From Pseudomonas fragi (GTDB taxonomy: Bacteria; Pseudomonadota; Gammaproteobacteria; Pseudomonadales; Pseudomonadaceae), in NCBI RefSeq assembly GCF_025426255.1, contig NZ_CP104861.1, positions 2,914,001-2,978,000 on the forward strand: 64,000 nt of DNA, written 5' to 3'. Below are positions 8,381-17,976 of the stretch, in pieces. Each line of letters begins with the position of its first letter. The first letter of the stretch is position 1. A program made the position numbers and the translations under genes. The notes beneath the pieces were generated by a model, which was given only the letters and a program-made list of their open reading frames with translations, made no database searches and had not been told where the DNA came from.

Positions 8381-9466
8381 TTATTTATACGTCACACTAA
8401 AAGCCGCCTTGGCATTCGCCACACCCGGTTCCGGCCCCATTGGGCTGTCACTGGTCTGGATATAGCGGGCTTTCAAATCAATACTCATGCTAATGCCCTT
8501 TATTTGTGCAAGGGGCACATCCTCATTGAGCTTCAAGGCCGTGACCCCGTCTTTACGCATGATTTGCACCGCCACGCCCTTGGCGGTTGAATCTGTGGTC
8601 AGGCCCACAATACCTCTGGCCGCATCAATAATTGCCGAACCGCCAGCGCCCTCAAACTTTATATTCACATTGGAATTTTCATAAAAGTTCCAGGACTGGT
8701 CGGTCGGGTAAGTACCGGCAACACAACTGGTTAACGGAATGGAGAAGGCCTTGCTGTCAAGGTAGCTGTCCTTGCCTTTGAACTCACGGCGCTGAACACT
8801 CCCCATGGGCACATCGATATACGTCTGCCCACCGGGTGAGGTGTTAGGCAAGGAGCACTCGGAGCGGATAACAGAACCTGTAACAAAAGTACTGAACAGA
8901 ATTTTACTGCCCGAATAAAACCTCACGGCAGACGTACCATTTACCAGCTTGGTCGTGCCAACAGGGATATCATGACTTGTTTTAACCAAGGTAAACCGGA
9001 CAACAGCGGGAAAACTAATCACCCCATTCAATTGGGTCATTCGAATGGTAAAGGGTGAATAACTGTAGTTACCAGACACTACTTCCCACCCTTTCAATGC
9101 TAACCATCTGCTCTCCACGATCATTCCAACGCCTGGAATATTGGTTTTGAAGACTGTCCCATCTTGTAAAAGGGCAGGAACTTTAATGCCCGGCACAACG
9201 GGCCAATTTGCCAGGGTGGAGAGAGTATCACCGCGATTACATCGGAGACTACCCGAGAAGCTATACGTATAACTTTTACTTGCCGTCCCTATCACCGAGC
9301 CTATTGGCGCATCACGAGGAACATAGTGGCTGCCCATATCAAACGTCGGAAACTCGTTGTCAAAGTCAGCCGTACAGTCAGCCCGCGCAACACCACTGAC
9401 TAACACACAAACCCACACCATCGCGAGACTTGTCACATAACGTTTATCTACACCGATAAACTTCAT
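8381..9466 (-). CDS. Fimbrial adhesin / minor fimbrial subunit-like secreted protein
   Basis: A 361-residue secreted protein. I start it at the Met at 9466, which gives a clean signal peptide (hydrophobic 11-28, cleavage after ARA, mature DCTADFDNEFP). The last 150 residues look like a FimH/MrkD-type pilin domain: paired cysteines (ECSLP and LTSCVAG), a VGLTTDSTAKGVAVQI strand, and the penultimate-tyrosine end AAFSVTYK that chaperone-usher subunits present to the chaperone. The first half is probably the tip lectin domain. It lies apart from the pilin-chaperone-usher genes, with the two-component genes between. Confidence 0.8.
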   Translation of the reverse strand: MKFIGVDKRYVTSLAMVWVCVLVSGVARADCTADFDNEFPTFDMGSHYVPRDAPIGSVIGTASKSYTYSFSGSLRCNRGDTLSTLANWPVVPGIKVPALLQDGTVFKTNIPGVGMIVESRWLALKGWEVVSGNYSYSPFTIRMTQLNGVISFPAVVRFTLVKTSHDIPVGTTKLVNGTSAVRFYSGSKILFSTFVTGSVIRSECSLPNTSPGGQTYIDVPMGSVQRREFKGKDSYLDSKAFSIPLTSCVAGTYPTDQSWNFYENSNVNIKFEGAGGSAIIDAARGIVGLTTDSTAKGVAVQIMRKDGVTALKLNEDVPLAQIKGISMSIDLKARYIQTSDSPMGPEPGVANAKAAFSVTYK

Positions 9467-9682
9467 AAACACCCAACCTGCATAAATACGTCTGTATCCA
9501 TACCCTAAAGAACAATCCGTGTTCGAGCACCCTGCACTTTCTTGAAAACACACAAGAACGGTCTTGAATTCACTCAGTGGCTTATATCAATGCCCCCAAA
9601 CCACCGTTTAACTGACATGGTGAGCATTTGCGTCGCTATACTGCCACTCGCTTTTTTCAGTCATATTTGCGCGAGTGGATTT

Positions 9683-10306
9683 ATGAATAAAACCATTATC
9701 ATCGTCGACGACCACCCTATTATATGCAGTGCAATCAAGGCGATGCTGGAGCGCAATGGCTTTGACGTGCTGGCCGAATCCGCCGACGGTATCGATGCAC
9801 TGAGCAAAATTCGCGCCTTGGCGCCAGAATATCTGTTGCTGGATATCGGTATCGACGGTCTGGACGGACTCTCGGTGCTACAACGTATTAATGCCGAGCA
9901 ACTGCCCGTCAAAACCATGGTGTTCACCTCTAACCCGGCCAACACCTATGCCTCCCGTTGCATGCAAGCCGGGGCAGTGGGTTTTATTAATAAAAACGCC
10001 AGCCTGGATGTGCTATTAAAAGGGCTCAATACCCTCGCCGAGGGGTATCTGTATTTCCCCAGAGAAGTCCTGGCGCATTACCGCGAATCGGATCAAAAAG
10101 CGGATAACACGCAGCACCAACTGACCGATAAAGAAGTAATCGTGCTGCAATTGCTGGCCAAGGGCCTGAGCAATCTTGAAATTGCCGAAAAGTTGCATTT
10201 AAGCAACAAGACCATCAGTGGGCACAAAATCAAAATCCTCAGAAAGTTCGGCGTGCGCACCAATATCGAACTGGCCAGCATCGCCAAAGAACTGAACCTG
10301 TTGTGA
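9683..10306 (+). CDS. NarL/BvgA-type response regulator
   Basis: A 207-residue regulator starting at the ATG at 9683 (MNKTIIIVDDHP). The upstream in-frame extension to 9542 is not regulator-like. The receiver domain has the acidic pair in VDDHP, the phosphoacceptor Asp in LLLDIGIDGLDG and a conserved lysine in FINKNAS. The C-terminal LuxR helix-turn-helix runs from LTDKEVIVLQLLAKGLSNLEIAEKL to SGHKIKILRKFGV. The kinase begins 10 bases after its stop, so the pair is an operon. It resembles RocA1/BvgA/EvgA and probably controls the flanking fimbrial genes. Confidence 0.92.
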   Translation: MNKTIIIVDDHPIICSAIKAMLERNGFDVLAESADGIDALSKIRALAPEYLLLDIGIDGLDGLSVLQRINAEQLPVKTMVFTSNPANTYASRCMQAGAVGFINKNASLDVLLKGLNTLAEGYLYFPREVLAHYRESDQKADNTQHQLTDKEVIVLQLLAKGLSNLEIAEKLHLSNKTISGHKIKILRKFGVRTNIELASIAKELNLL

Positions 10307-10316
10307 GTATCAGTCC

Positions 10317-13300
10317 ATGAAGCGCAATTACCTGGGCATGACGCTGGCCGCGCTGCTGTTGATCGTACTGGTCCGTCATTCCTTTGCGATGACCGCTACT
10401 GCCGTCCAGCTGTCCAACGTCGGGCAAAACATCGGGTTTAGCGCGCCAGTCACTGAGCAGGAACACCAGTGGCTCGAGGGCAAAAAAGTCGTCCGTTTGG
10501 GAGTGAGCAGCCCCAACTTCCCGCCTTTCACCATTACCACAGCCAAGAATGAGCTCGAAGGTATCTCCGCCGACAACTTGTACGGTCTGCAGAAAAAACT
10601 GGGTATCCACTTTGACATCCTGCGCTTCGATAATCGGGCGCGGGCCTTTGATGCCTTGAGGCGAGGCGAGATTGATCTGGTCGATGCCGTCACACCGGCC
10701 GAGGCCAGGGAGTACGGCTCCGGGCTGACCGCCGAGTACACGTACACCCGTGTCGCTCTTTACTCAAAGACCGGCAGCCTGTTGAGCCTGGACCTGAAGA
10801 ACCCAGCATCGGTTATAGCGACCACAAAAGACGGATTTGTCAGCGACCTGGCATTCTCAAAATTTCGCAACACCACGATCAAAAGCTACCAGTCACCCTA
10901 CGAAGCCATTGCCGCTGTGCTCGACGGTTCTGCAGAGGCCTATCTGGGTGACACCGTCAGCACCAGTTATCTGATCAACCAGACCTTCAACAATCAGTTG
11001 GTGACCAATCTCACTGTTGAGAACACCGACACCCCGATCAGTTTCGGCGTGATGCCAAGCAACCATGTTCTTGAAACCATCATCAGCCGACAACTGCGTA
11101 CCCGCAGTCGCTGCCAAAAAGTGGATATGGTTAACTGGTGGGTGTCGACGCTCAAATGTTACAACGGCGAATTCCTGCACCTGTTGAGCGATGAAGAAAA
11201 AGCACTGCTAAGTCGCAACACGACGTTCAAAATAGCGGTCAGCGAGGATCTGGCGCCTTATGCGTTGTTTGACACCAGCGGTCAGTTTGGCGGTTCCATG
11301 TCCGACTTTCTGGAGTTGGTACGCCTGAGTTCCGGCCTGAATTTCGAAGTCATCAGAACCCGCTCGGTTCACGACGCCCAGGTGTTGCTCGACAATGGCA
11401 GCGCACAGTTGAGCATTCTGTCCGAGACCCGCTCGCGGGATAAAAAGTACCTGTTTACCCAGCCCATCATCACCACCCCATATACCGTAATTACCCGCAC
11501 CAGCGACTACGACAATTTCGACCTGAGCGACTCTAACCTCAAAACAATTGCACTACCCCGCTCGGACGCGCTTGAAGAATTTATCAAGCAGCGCTATCCG
11601 AACCTGAACCTGATCTCCACCGACAATATCGCCGATGCCTTGAATATGGTCCGGGACGCAAAAGCCGATTACACGGTGACCTCGGCCAACCAGGCCCGCT
11701 ACTACTTGTCTTATAAGTATGAAAACACCCTGAAGACTTCAGGCGTACTGCCTGGGGTCAATGCCCTGATCGGGGTTGCCGGCACAATGGACAATCCGCA
11801 GCTGATTTCCATCATTGAAAAAGCCCTGATGAAAATATCGCCCAATGAAGCCGCGGTTATTGCCGGGCGCTGGCGGGCCAATGCAGCAACCGACAATATG
11901 TACTGGGAAGGCCTCAGTTTGCGGGTATATCAGGGATTGAGCGTGTTGTTTGTGTTGCTGCTGGCGACCTGTATCTGGATCGTTTATCTGCGCAAGATCA
12001 TTTTCAAAAAATCCACAACCCGAAAAGTCCTGCAAGATCGCCTGAGCCTTGTGCAGAACATCGTCAACAGCATCCCCCAACCGATCTATGTCCGGGATCG
12101 CGAAGGCCAATTACTGTTGTTCAACACGGCATACGCGCAAAGCATCTCGGCCAACGCCACCCATAACACCCACGCCAGATTGCTGGACAGCCTGCTGAAC
12201 CAGCCGACTCTTGCACTGTGGCAGCAGGATTACGCCCATGTGGTCGCCACGGGTGAAGCCGTGGCCAAGGACCAGCAATGGGTGCTGGATGACCTCGCTC
12301 TGGACATCTATCACTGGATACAACCCCTGCGCGATGACCGCAAGCACATCATCGGCGTGGTGTGCGGTTGGCTGGACATCAGCGACCGCTCGCGCATGCT
12401 TGAGCAGTTGCGCCAGGCCAAGGCCGATGCGGACAAGGCCAACAGCGCTAAAACGGTGTTTTTGGCAACCATGAGCCATGAAATCCGCACGCCCATGAAC
12501 GCCATGATCGGCATGCTTGAACTGGCACTGACCCCTGATCGCTCCCCGGAAAAGAACCGTGAGTCCATTCAAATTGCCCACGAGTCGTCACTGAGTCTTC
12601 TGCAATTGCTGGGCGGGATTCTGGATATTTCCAGCATCGAGGCAGGCCAGACTCAATTGCACCTTCAAGCCACGCACCTCAAGGATATTGTTGACTCCGT
12701 GGTGGATGTTTTTCAGGTCAGTGCCGAGAAAAAGGGCCTATGGATCAACACCCAATTCGACGATTACGCCTTGCATGTCGCAGGCTTTGATCGCCTGAAG
12801 GTCAAACAGGTACTGACCAACCTGATCAGCAACGCAATCAAGTTCACCGAAAGCGGCGGCCTGATCATCCGCGTAGCTGGCAAGGCCCTGGAAAAAGGCA
12901 GTTTTGAATTTGTTATCAGCGTGCAGGACACGGGCCGGGGTATCCCGCCCTCCGAGATGGCCACCCTGTTTATTCCGTTTTCCCAGGTCAATATCAGCCA
13001 AAACAGCGGGGCCGGGCTTGGACTGTCGATTGCCCAATCCTTGAGCCGGATCATGGGGGGTGATTTACAGGTCGATAGCGTGTTGGGCTCAGGAACTACC
13101 ATGACGTTCAAAGGGATTGCAGTCGATGCCAGCCTGGTCCTGGCAACGCCTTCCACCCTGCACGCCCCCGCGAGCACAACCAGACGCCTGAACATCCTGA
13201 TCGTCGATGATCACGTGCCCAGCCTCAAGCTGCTGCAAGAGCAGATCCAGCTGCTGGGGCATTTACCGCTGATTGCCCATGACGGGCTGGAGGCGCTGTT

Positions 13301-13856
13301 CAAATGGGAGGATCACGAAGTTGACATGGTGATCACCGATTGCAACATGCCGGAACTGGACGGCATCGGGTTGACCGAAGAAATCCGCAAGCTCGAGCAA
13401 CAGTTCAAGAGCAAACCCTGCACCATCATCGGGGTCACCGCCAGCGCACGCGCCGAAGACATGCGCGCCTACCTCAAGGCGGGGATGAACGTATGCCTGC
13501 TCAAGCCCGTCAGCCTGCCCTTGCTGCGCCAGCACATTCCGGTGCTGGCCACCACCGGGCAGCCAGAGGGCTACCTGGGCGATATCTCTGACAGCGCACA
13601 ACAGGCGATCATGGCCGAACTTGTCATCAGCAACCGCAAGGACCTGCTGACGTTGCAAGCCTGCCTGACAGCCTTTGACCTGGAGGGGATGGCCAACACC
13701 GCGCACAAACTCAAAGGCTCTGCGCGGCTGATGCAATCGGATGCGCTGTGGAACCATTGCCAGGAGTTGGAGTACGCGCTGTCAGGTCAACCAGAACCGG
13801 CTGAACTGGAGCGCCTGGTAATCGAGTTGCGCACGGCGCTTGAAATCACGTCGTAA
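10317..13856 (+). CDS. BvgS/RocS-like unorthodox hybrid sensor kinase
   Basis: An 1179-residue inner-membrane kinase. In order: signal or first membrane segment (8-24); two periplasmic Venus-flytrap domains of the SBP_bac_3 type (about 50-275 and 290-535); a membrane helix near 545-565; a PAS domain (about 590-705); HisKA with His721 in SHEIRTPMNAMIG; a HATPase with the DTGRGIPPSEM and GAGLGLSIAQSL boxes; a receiver with Asp1008 in TDCNMPELDG; and a C-terminal Hpt with His1130 in AHKLKGSARL. This is the full BvgS/EvgS/RocS1 phosphorelay. Its partner is the preceding regulator. Periplasmic ligand unknown. Confidence 0.94.
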   Translation: MKRNYLGMTLAALLLIVLVRHSFAMTATAVQLSNVGQNIGFSAPVTEQEHQWLEGKKVVRLGVSSPNFPPFTITTAKNELEGISADNLYGLQKKLGIHFDILRFDNRARAFDALRRGEIDLVDAVTPAEAREYGSGLTAEYTYTRVALYSKTGSLLSLDLKNPASVIATTKDGFVSDLAFSKFRNTTIKSYQSPYEAIAAVLDGSAEAYLGDTVSTSYLINQTFNNQLVTNLTVENTDTPISFGVMPSNHVLETIISRQLRTRSRCQKVDMVNWWVSTLKCYNGEFLHLLSDEEKALLSRNTTFKIAVSEDLAPYALFDTSGQFGGSMSDFLELVRLSSGLNFEVIRTRSVHDAQVLLDNGSAQLSILSETRSRDKKYLFTQPIITTPYTVITRTSDYDNFDLSDSNLKTIALPRSDALEEFIKQRYPNLNLISTDNIADALNMVRDAKADYTVTSANQARYYLSYKYENTLKTSGVLPGVNALIGVAGTMDNPQLISIIEKALMKISPNEAAVIAGRWRANAATDNMYWEGLSLRVYQGLSVLFVLLLATCIWIVYLRKIIFKKSTTRKVLQDRLSLVQNIVNSIPQPIYVRDREGQLLLFNTAYAQSISANATHNTHARLLDSLLNQPTLALWQQDYAHVVATGEAVAKDQQWVLDDLALDIYHWIQPLRDDRKHIIGVVCGWLDISDRSRMLEQLRQAKADADKANSAKTVFLATMSHEIRTPMNAMIGMLELALTPDRSPEKNRESIQIAHESSLSLLQLLGGILDISSIEAGQTQLHLQATHLKDIVDSVVDVFQVSAEKKGLWINTQFDDYALHVAGFDRLKVKQVLTNLISNAIKFTESGGLIIRVAGKALEKGSFEFVISVQDTGRGIPPSEMATLFIPFSQVNISQNSGAGLGLSIAQSLSRIMGGDLQVDSVLGSGTTMTFKGIAVDASLVLATPSTLHAPASTTRRLNILIVDDHVPSLKLLQEQIQLLGHLPLIAHDGLEALFKWEDHEVDMVITDCNMPELDGIGLTEEIRKLEQQFKSKPCTIIGVTASARAEDMRAYLKAGMNVCLLKPVSLPLLRQHIPVLATTGQPEGYLGDISDSAQQAIMAELVISNRKDLLTLQACLTAFDLEGMANTAHKLKGSARLMQSDALWNHCQELEYALSGQPEPAELERLVIELRTALEITS

Positions 13857-13863
13857 CTTGACT

Positions 13864-13889
13864 GCAGGAGGGAGCGAGCCCGCTCCTGC
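13864..13889. repeat. Inverted repeat between convergent kinase and usher genes
   Basis: GCAGGAG at 13864-13870 pairs with CTCCTGC at 13883-13889, and a nested GAGCG/CGCTC pairing lies inside. It looks like a degenerate version of the GGGAGCGAGC intergenic repeats. It sits in the 34-base gap between two convergent genes and may separate their transcripts. Confidence 0.45.
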
Positions 13890-13890
13890 A

Positions 13891-16386
13891 TCAGCTTCCC
13901 TTGAGCCTGCATACGGCTTCTATCACCTTGAATCCTTCGTCGTCGTAGGCGCTTGCCAAATCGACTTCAAAGGCACACTGCTGGTTTACAGCCGTGCCCC
14001 ATGACAGGTGATAGAGGGTTTCGTCACCCACTGACAACAACACCTGCCCCCGTTGCCCAATGGCGTTGATGCGCTCCCCTTCGTTATCAACCACTGCCGC
14101 GCCGAAAGGTACGAATTCACCGTTGGCCAGTTTGACCGAGGCCAGTACTTTCTCTGTGCGAGACGCCTTGAAACGTGCCATGACCACCGCACCACGTCGC
14201 GGGACAACCGTGGTCACGCCGCTTTCAATATCGATATTGGCGTCAAGATTGGTGGTATCCAGGCTGATGCGGTTCTTGCGATACGGCTGCACATAGGGCA
14301 CCAGACTGTAACCCTTGCTGTTGGTGAAAGTGCCGGGGGCATTGTTGGTGCCTACGTTCGGTGTGTCCTTGACCTCAATCAGAGCCATGGTTTCGCCCAT
14401 ACTTTGCCCTAATTGAATACCACCGGCATGGGCCATGACTGAACCGGAAATACCCACGTTGGCCGTTTTGTATTCGCTGCTGCTACTGAGCCCCGCATTG
14501 ACGTTGGCCCAGGGTGCACGGTAACCCACAGAACCCGATGTGGTATTGGCCGAGCGCTCGTTGCGGCGCATATCCAGGTTGTAGTTGAGATCACTATAGC
14601 GCCCCGTGCTACCACTCAACCCCAGGCGCTGATCGTTGGAACCGTCCGCGTTGCGATCCATGCTCACGCTCGCATTCTGGTTGCCCAGAGGGAAGCTGGC
14701 GGTGAGCCCCACCTGAAGCCCATCGTTGTAAGTTTCACTCAAGCTCTTGCTGGCGTAGAGCGACACGTTCGCCCTGGAAACCTGAGTGCTGACACCAAAC
14801 TGCAACTGACGCTGTTGGCGCGAACTGTTCCAGTAGTCTTGCTGGTTCAAGTTCAGGTACAACGAAGTGCTACTGGCAAAAGTCTGGGAAATGTTGGCTT
14901 CAAGACGGCTGCGGCGGCTGACGTTACGAAAGTCATCCTGCTCGCCATACAAGAACTGATCCTGCCCCACCGTCTCGCTGAAATCACGATAACCCGGCGT
15001 GGAATAGCGATAGCCCGCAAAACGTATATTGGTCCCGGTTGCGAAGGCCTTGCCATAACGCACCCCGTAACTCTGCCCGCTTATGGTGCGGTGACGCATC
15101 TCGGTGGTGGCTTGGGTGACGTCCAGCGACACCGCCCCGAAACTGCCGAGGCCCTTGCCGACGCCTACTTGATACGCACGGTACGAAGCACTGAGCAAAC
15201 CTGCCAACGAGAGCGTGTAGTCATTGGCAAAACCATAAGCCACGGACGCTTGAGTAAATGTCGGCTGTTCAAAGTCGGCGTTTTGCTGGTGATACTGGCC
15301 AGCGGTGACGCTGTAACGCCAGGTACCGGCACGCAGCAGGTTGCCCAGCGTGGCATACGGCTGGATAAAGCGCCGTTCTGTGCCGTCCGCTTCAATGATC
15401 ACCACCTCCAGGTCGCCGCTGCCGGAAGCCGTGTTCAAGTCACGAATTTCGAACGGGCCGGGAGGCACAAAGGTGCTGTAAATCGAATAGCCGTGCTGGC
15501 GAATTTCGACACGGGCCTGGGTCTGGGCGATGCCATGGATGATGGGGGCATAGCCTTGCATGGAGTCGGGCAACATATCGACATCGGTGGCCAGTTGCAC
15601 ACCGCGAAACGGAACGCTCTGGAACATATCTCCCGGGGTAACGCTTTCGCCCACGGTGAGGGTACCGATGGTGCCCGGCAAGTCACGCTGGGCATAGGAG
15701 CTCGAACGCTCCCACGTGCCGTCCTTTTGATAGGAAGCGCTTGAACGCAGCCGCCAGCTGCCCAGGTTGACACCGCCGTTCAGATACAGGTTATAGCCTG
15801 TGTCACGGCTGTATTGGTTGTTGTTTTGCGACCCTGAGAACTGATAGTTCAAGAAACCGGCATTGATGCCCTCGTCCCATTCTTTGGACGACACATAACC
15901 GCGCGCATCACTCACCATGGAAATCTGCGGCACACTGATATCCAGCGTGAGCTTCTGGCTGTTGAAATGCACTTTCGCATCGGAGACCCGTGACGCAAGA
16001 TCCAGGCATTGTGTTTGCTCCTCCGGTTCATCGGCGGGCAACATAAACTTGATGCCCATCTCAGTGAGCATCGCTGGCGAAAGACAAGGCACCAGATCGT
16101 TGCCCTGACGGATAAAACGAATCTCCCGCTGACCGAAAAAGTCCTGGTTGACACTGATGCCGACGACATAATTGCCGGGACCAATATCGCGGTCTTTAAG
16201 CATGGCCTCCAACTGACTTTTGAGCGCCGAGCTCTGCGACCCGAAACCGGCAATAAAACCGGCATCGAACTCCAACTCGGTGGCGTCTGCATGTTTAACG
16301 GCTAAAAACAATAATGCACCGGCAAAGACGGGTGCAGATCTCCATAAACGAAGCAACACTTTGACCTCGACCCTTGTAGAAGACAT
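13891..16386 (-). CDS. Fimbrial outer-membrane usher (FimD/PapC family)
   Basis: An outer-membrane pore of 831 residues that assembles pilin subunits delivered by the chaperone. I start at the Met at 16386 (MSSTRVEVKV), with AAGGA upstream; an in-frame Met at 16431 would overlap the chaperone gene. Visible parts: signal peptide ending near ADA, N-terminal chaperone-binding region beginning ELEFDAGFIAG, barrel with YNLYLNGGVNLGSWRLRSSASY and a typical PYVQPYRKNRISLDTTNL segment, and C-terminal plug/beta domains ending in a cysteine pair (QQCAFEVDL and EAVCRL). Second-to-last gene of the leftward fimbrial operon. Confidence 0.95.
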   Translation of the reverse strand: MSSTRVEVKVLLRLWRSAPVFAGALLFLAVKHADATELEFDAGFIAGFGSQSSALKSQLEAMLKDRDIGPGNYVVGISVNQDFFGQREIRFIRQGNDLVPCLSPAMLTEMGIKFMLPADEPEEQTQCLDLASRVSDAKVHFNSQKLTLDISVPQISMVSDARGYVSSKEWDEGINAGFLNYQFSGSQNNNQYSRDTGYNLYLNGGVNLGSWRLRSSASYQKDGTWERSSSYAQRDLPGTIGTLTVGESVTPGDMFQSVPFRGVQLATDVDMLPDSMQGYAPIIHGIAQTQARVEIRQHGYSIYSTFVPPGPFEIRDLNTASGSGDLEVVIIEADGTERRFIQPYATLGNLLRAGTWRYSVTAGQYHQQNADFEQPTFTQASVAYGFANDYTLSLAGLLSASYRAYQVGVGKGLGSFGAVSLDVTQATTEMRHRTISGQSYGVRYGKAFATGTNIRFAGYRYSTPGYRDFSETVGQDQFLYGEQDDFRNVSRRSRLEANISQTFASSTSLYLNLNQQDYWNSSRQQRQLQFGVSTQVSRANVSLYASKSLSETYNDGLQVGLTASFPLGNQNASVSMDRNADGSNDQRLGLSGSTGRYSDLNYNLDMRRNERSANTTSGSVGYRAPWANVNAGLSSSSEYKTANVGISGSVMAHAGGIQLGQSMGETMALIEVKDTPNVGTNNAPGTFTNSKGYSLVPYVQPYRKNRISLDTTNLDANIDIESGVTTVVPRRGAVVMARFKASRTEKVLASVKLANGEFVPFGAAVVDNEGERINAIGQRGQVLLSVGDETLYHLSWGTAVNQQCAFEVDLASAYDDEGFKVIEAVCRLKGS

Positions 16387-16417
16387 CTCGCGCTCGATCC
16401 TTGAGTGACAGGGAGCT

Positions 16418-17167
16418 TTAACGAGCGGCACTGGATTTCAGGATGTCGCTGTAACCGCCGTAGTCATTAATGAATGAAAACTCGACAGCTACCTTCTGCG
16501 CCTTGACCGAATGCCCCAGAGGGAAATCCAGACTGGAATTTGGCGCTACCATGTCGACATCTTTGAGCTCGGTCGGAGCCGTGCCTTCAAGCACACGAAT
16601 ACCAATAAACGTCACGTGATAAGGCGTTGGGTTACTGACTCTCAGAACACTGCCCGAAGCCGTATCGACAAGCTTCCAGAGCAATTGGCCGGGGGCTTCG
16701 CTGGCGGTGCCGGATAAGTGTTGCGGGCGATAAAACACCTTGACCCGAGTGCGGATCGCAACTTTCAGCGTATTTCTTTCGCCGCTGGTAAGTACCGGTA
16801 TTTCCTGGGCATTGAAATAAAACACCGACTCCCGATCACTCGGCAGTTGCCCTGGCGTTTTAATGATACGGACCACTTGCTCTTCACCAGAGCGGATTTT
16901 GAACAGGGCGGGCAATGCAATAAACGGGCTGTGCGAGACGTTATCGTCTTTCTCGTCATTCACCCAAACTTGCACCGCATAGTCAGACTGGGTCAGGTTA
17001 GTGACAATGGTTGAGGCGTTTCGATCATTGGCATTCAATACAATGCGCGTGCCGTTAAGCATCACCCCGGCAACCCCATAGGGCATATAACAAACACCCA
17101 CTACAAGTACAACCAACAACCAGGTGCTATAAAAATAGCCCACGAAAAAAGTGCGCAGTGTATTCAT
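16418..17167 (-). CDS. Periplasmic fimbrial chaperone (PapD-like)
   Basis: A 249-residue two-domain immunoglobulin-fold chaperone with a hydrophobic leader (about 10-33). The mature region has the family's strands: LNGTRIVLNANDRNASTIVTNLTQSDYAVQVWV, the FIALPALFKIRSGEEQVVRI stretch with its alternating hydrophobic G1-like edge, and the FYRPQHL motif. It donates a strand to pilin subunits and hands them to the usher. Its stop is 31 bases before the chosen usher start. An intrinsic terminator separates it from the pilin gene upstream. Confidence 0.93.
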   Translation of the reverse strand: MNTLRTFFVGYFYSTWLLVVLVVGVCYMPYGVAGVMLNGTRIVLNANDRNASTIVTNLTQSDYAVQVWVNDEKDDNVSHSPFIALPALFKIRSGEEQVVRIIKTPGQLPSDRESVFYFNAQEIPVLTSGERNTLKVAIRTRVKVFYRPQHLSGTASEAPGQLLWKLVDTASGSVLRVSNPTPYHVTFIGIRVLEGTAPTELKDVDMVAPNSSLDFPLGHSVKAQKVAVEFSFINDYGGYSDILKSSAAR

Positions 17168-17213
17168 CTGAATTTCACATTATCAACAAATTTCAAAACG
17201 GCCGCCGCCTTTG

Positions 17214-17237
17214 AAAAAGCGGACTTTCAAGTCCGCT
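17214..17237 (-). terminator. Intrinsic terminator between pilin and chaperone genes
   Basis: On the minus strand AGCGGACTT-GA-AAGTCCGCT is followed directly by TTTTTC, a perfect 9-bp stem and a T run. It lies about 70 bases after the pilin stop and before the chaperone start in the same direction. A partial terminator here would let much more pilin than chaperone or usher be made. Confidence 0.75.
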
Positions 17238-17307
17238 CTTGTGCAACGTTTGCTCGCATGATTACCCTTGATGTACACAGGATGCGAGGAGCGACAGCGT
17301 CGGTTAA

Positions 17308-17874
17308 TTACTTGTAATCGATGCTGAACGCTACTTTGGCGTTGGCCTCACCTGCGGTTGCAGCACCTGTCGCGATGTAGTTCGCGGTGAAACGCATTGG
17401 CTCGGTCAGGTTTTCGTAGATGGTGGAGTCCTGCCCCATTGCCACAACGTTACCGGTTGTGTCGCGGATCTGAATGGCGACGTTCTTGGCAACACCCTCA
17501 GTACCGACGTTGGTCAGGCCAACCCACTCGCCGTTGGCACCCGCAGCGCCGTTCATGCTCATAAAGCGCACGGTGGCCGTACCCGCTGCCAGGTCACAGT
17601 TGTTCGTTTCACCTTCTCCAACTGCAGGTGCTACAAGGGACAACTCAAAAGCTGAAGCGCCAGCCCGATCACCCGCCTTGGCAAGGGAAAGAGCAGTAAC
17701 GGTACCCATTGTTACAGAACCTGCACCGCCCCCGTTCACGTCAGATACGGCGGCAGAACATGTATTGGAAGTTACAGTGCCCTGAAAGTTAATTTCACCG
17801 TCAGCAGCCTGGGCTTGAACAGCAAAGCAAGAGGCACTAAACAGCATAGCCAAGGATAATTTAGCAAATTTCAT
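17308..17874 (-). CDS. Major fimbrial subunit (type 1 pilin family)
   Basis: A secreted pilin of 188 residues. I use the ATG at 17874 (MKFAKLSLAML); a TTG five codons upstream has no Shine-Dalgarno sequence. The signal peptide ends near AQA, mature AADGEINFQGTV. It shows the pilin pattern: first cysteine in SNTCSAAV, second in NNCDLAAGTATV, and the terminal beta-zipper AKVAFSIDYK with penultimate tyrosine. First gene of the leftward fimbrial run and the probable shaft subunit. Ribosome-binding sequence is weak (GAG about 10 bases ahead). Confidence 0.92.
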   Translation of the reverse strand: MKFAKLSLAMLFSASCFAVQAQAADGEINFQGTVTSNTCSAAVSDVNGGGAGSVTMGTVTALSLAKAGDRAGASAFELSLVAPAVGEGETNNCDLAAGTATVRFMSMNGAAGANGEWVGLTNVGTEGVAKNVAIQIRDTTGNVVAMGQDSTIYENLTEPMRFTANYIATGAATAGEANAKVAFSIDYK

Positions 17875-17960
17875 TTTTTTAAGACTCAATAGGAGGGAGT
17901 AGTTGCCTATTCCTTAAGGCAAAACAACTGTACCGCATACCATCCTATAAGATGAGCAGC

Positions 17961-17976
17961 CCATTCTCGAGAATGG
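17961..17976. promoter_or_regulatory. Perfect palindrome upstream of the pilin gene
   Basis: CCATTCTCGAGAATGG, a perfect 16-base palindrome, lies 87 bases before the pilin ATG. The remaining gap from 17875 to 18283 is AT-rich and otherwise holds only the repeat at 18192-18240. A dyad at this distance is a natural binding site for a dimeric activator, possibly the NarL-type regulator of this locus. No promoter boxes could be assigned with confidence. Confidence 0.45.
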
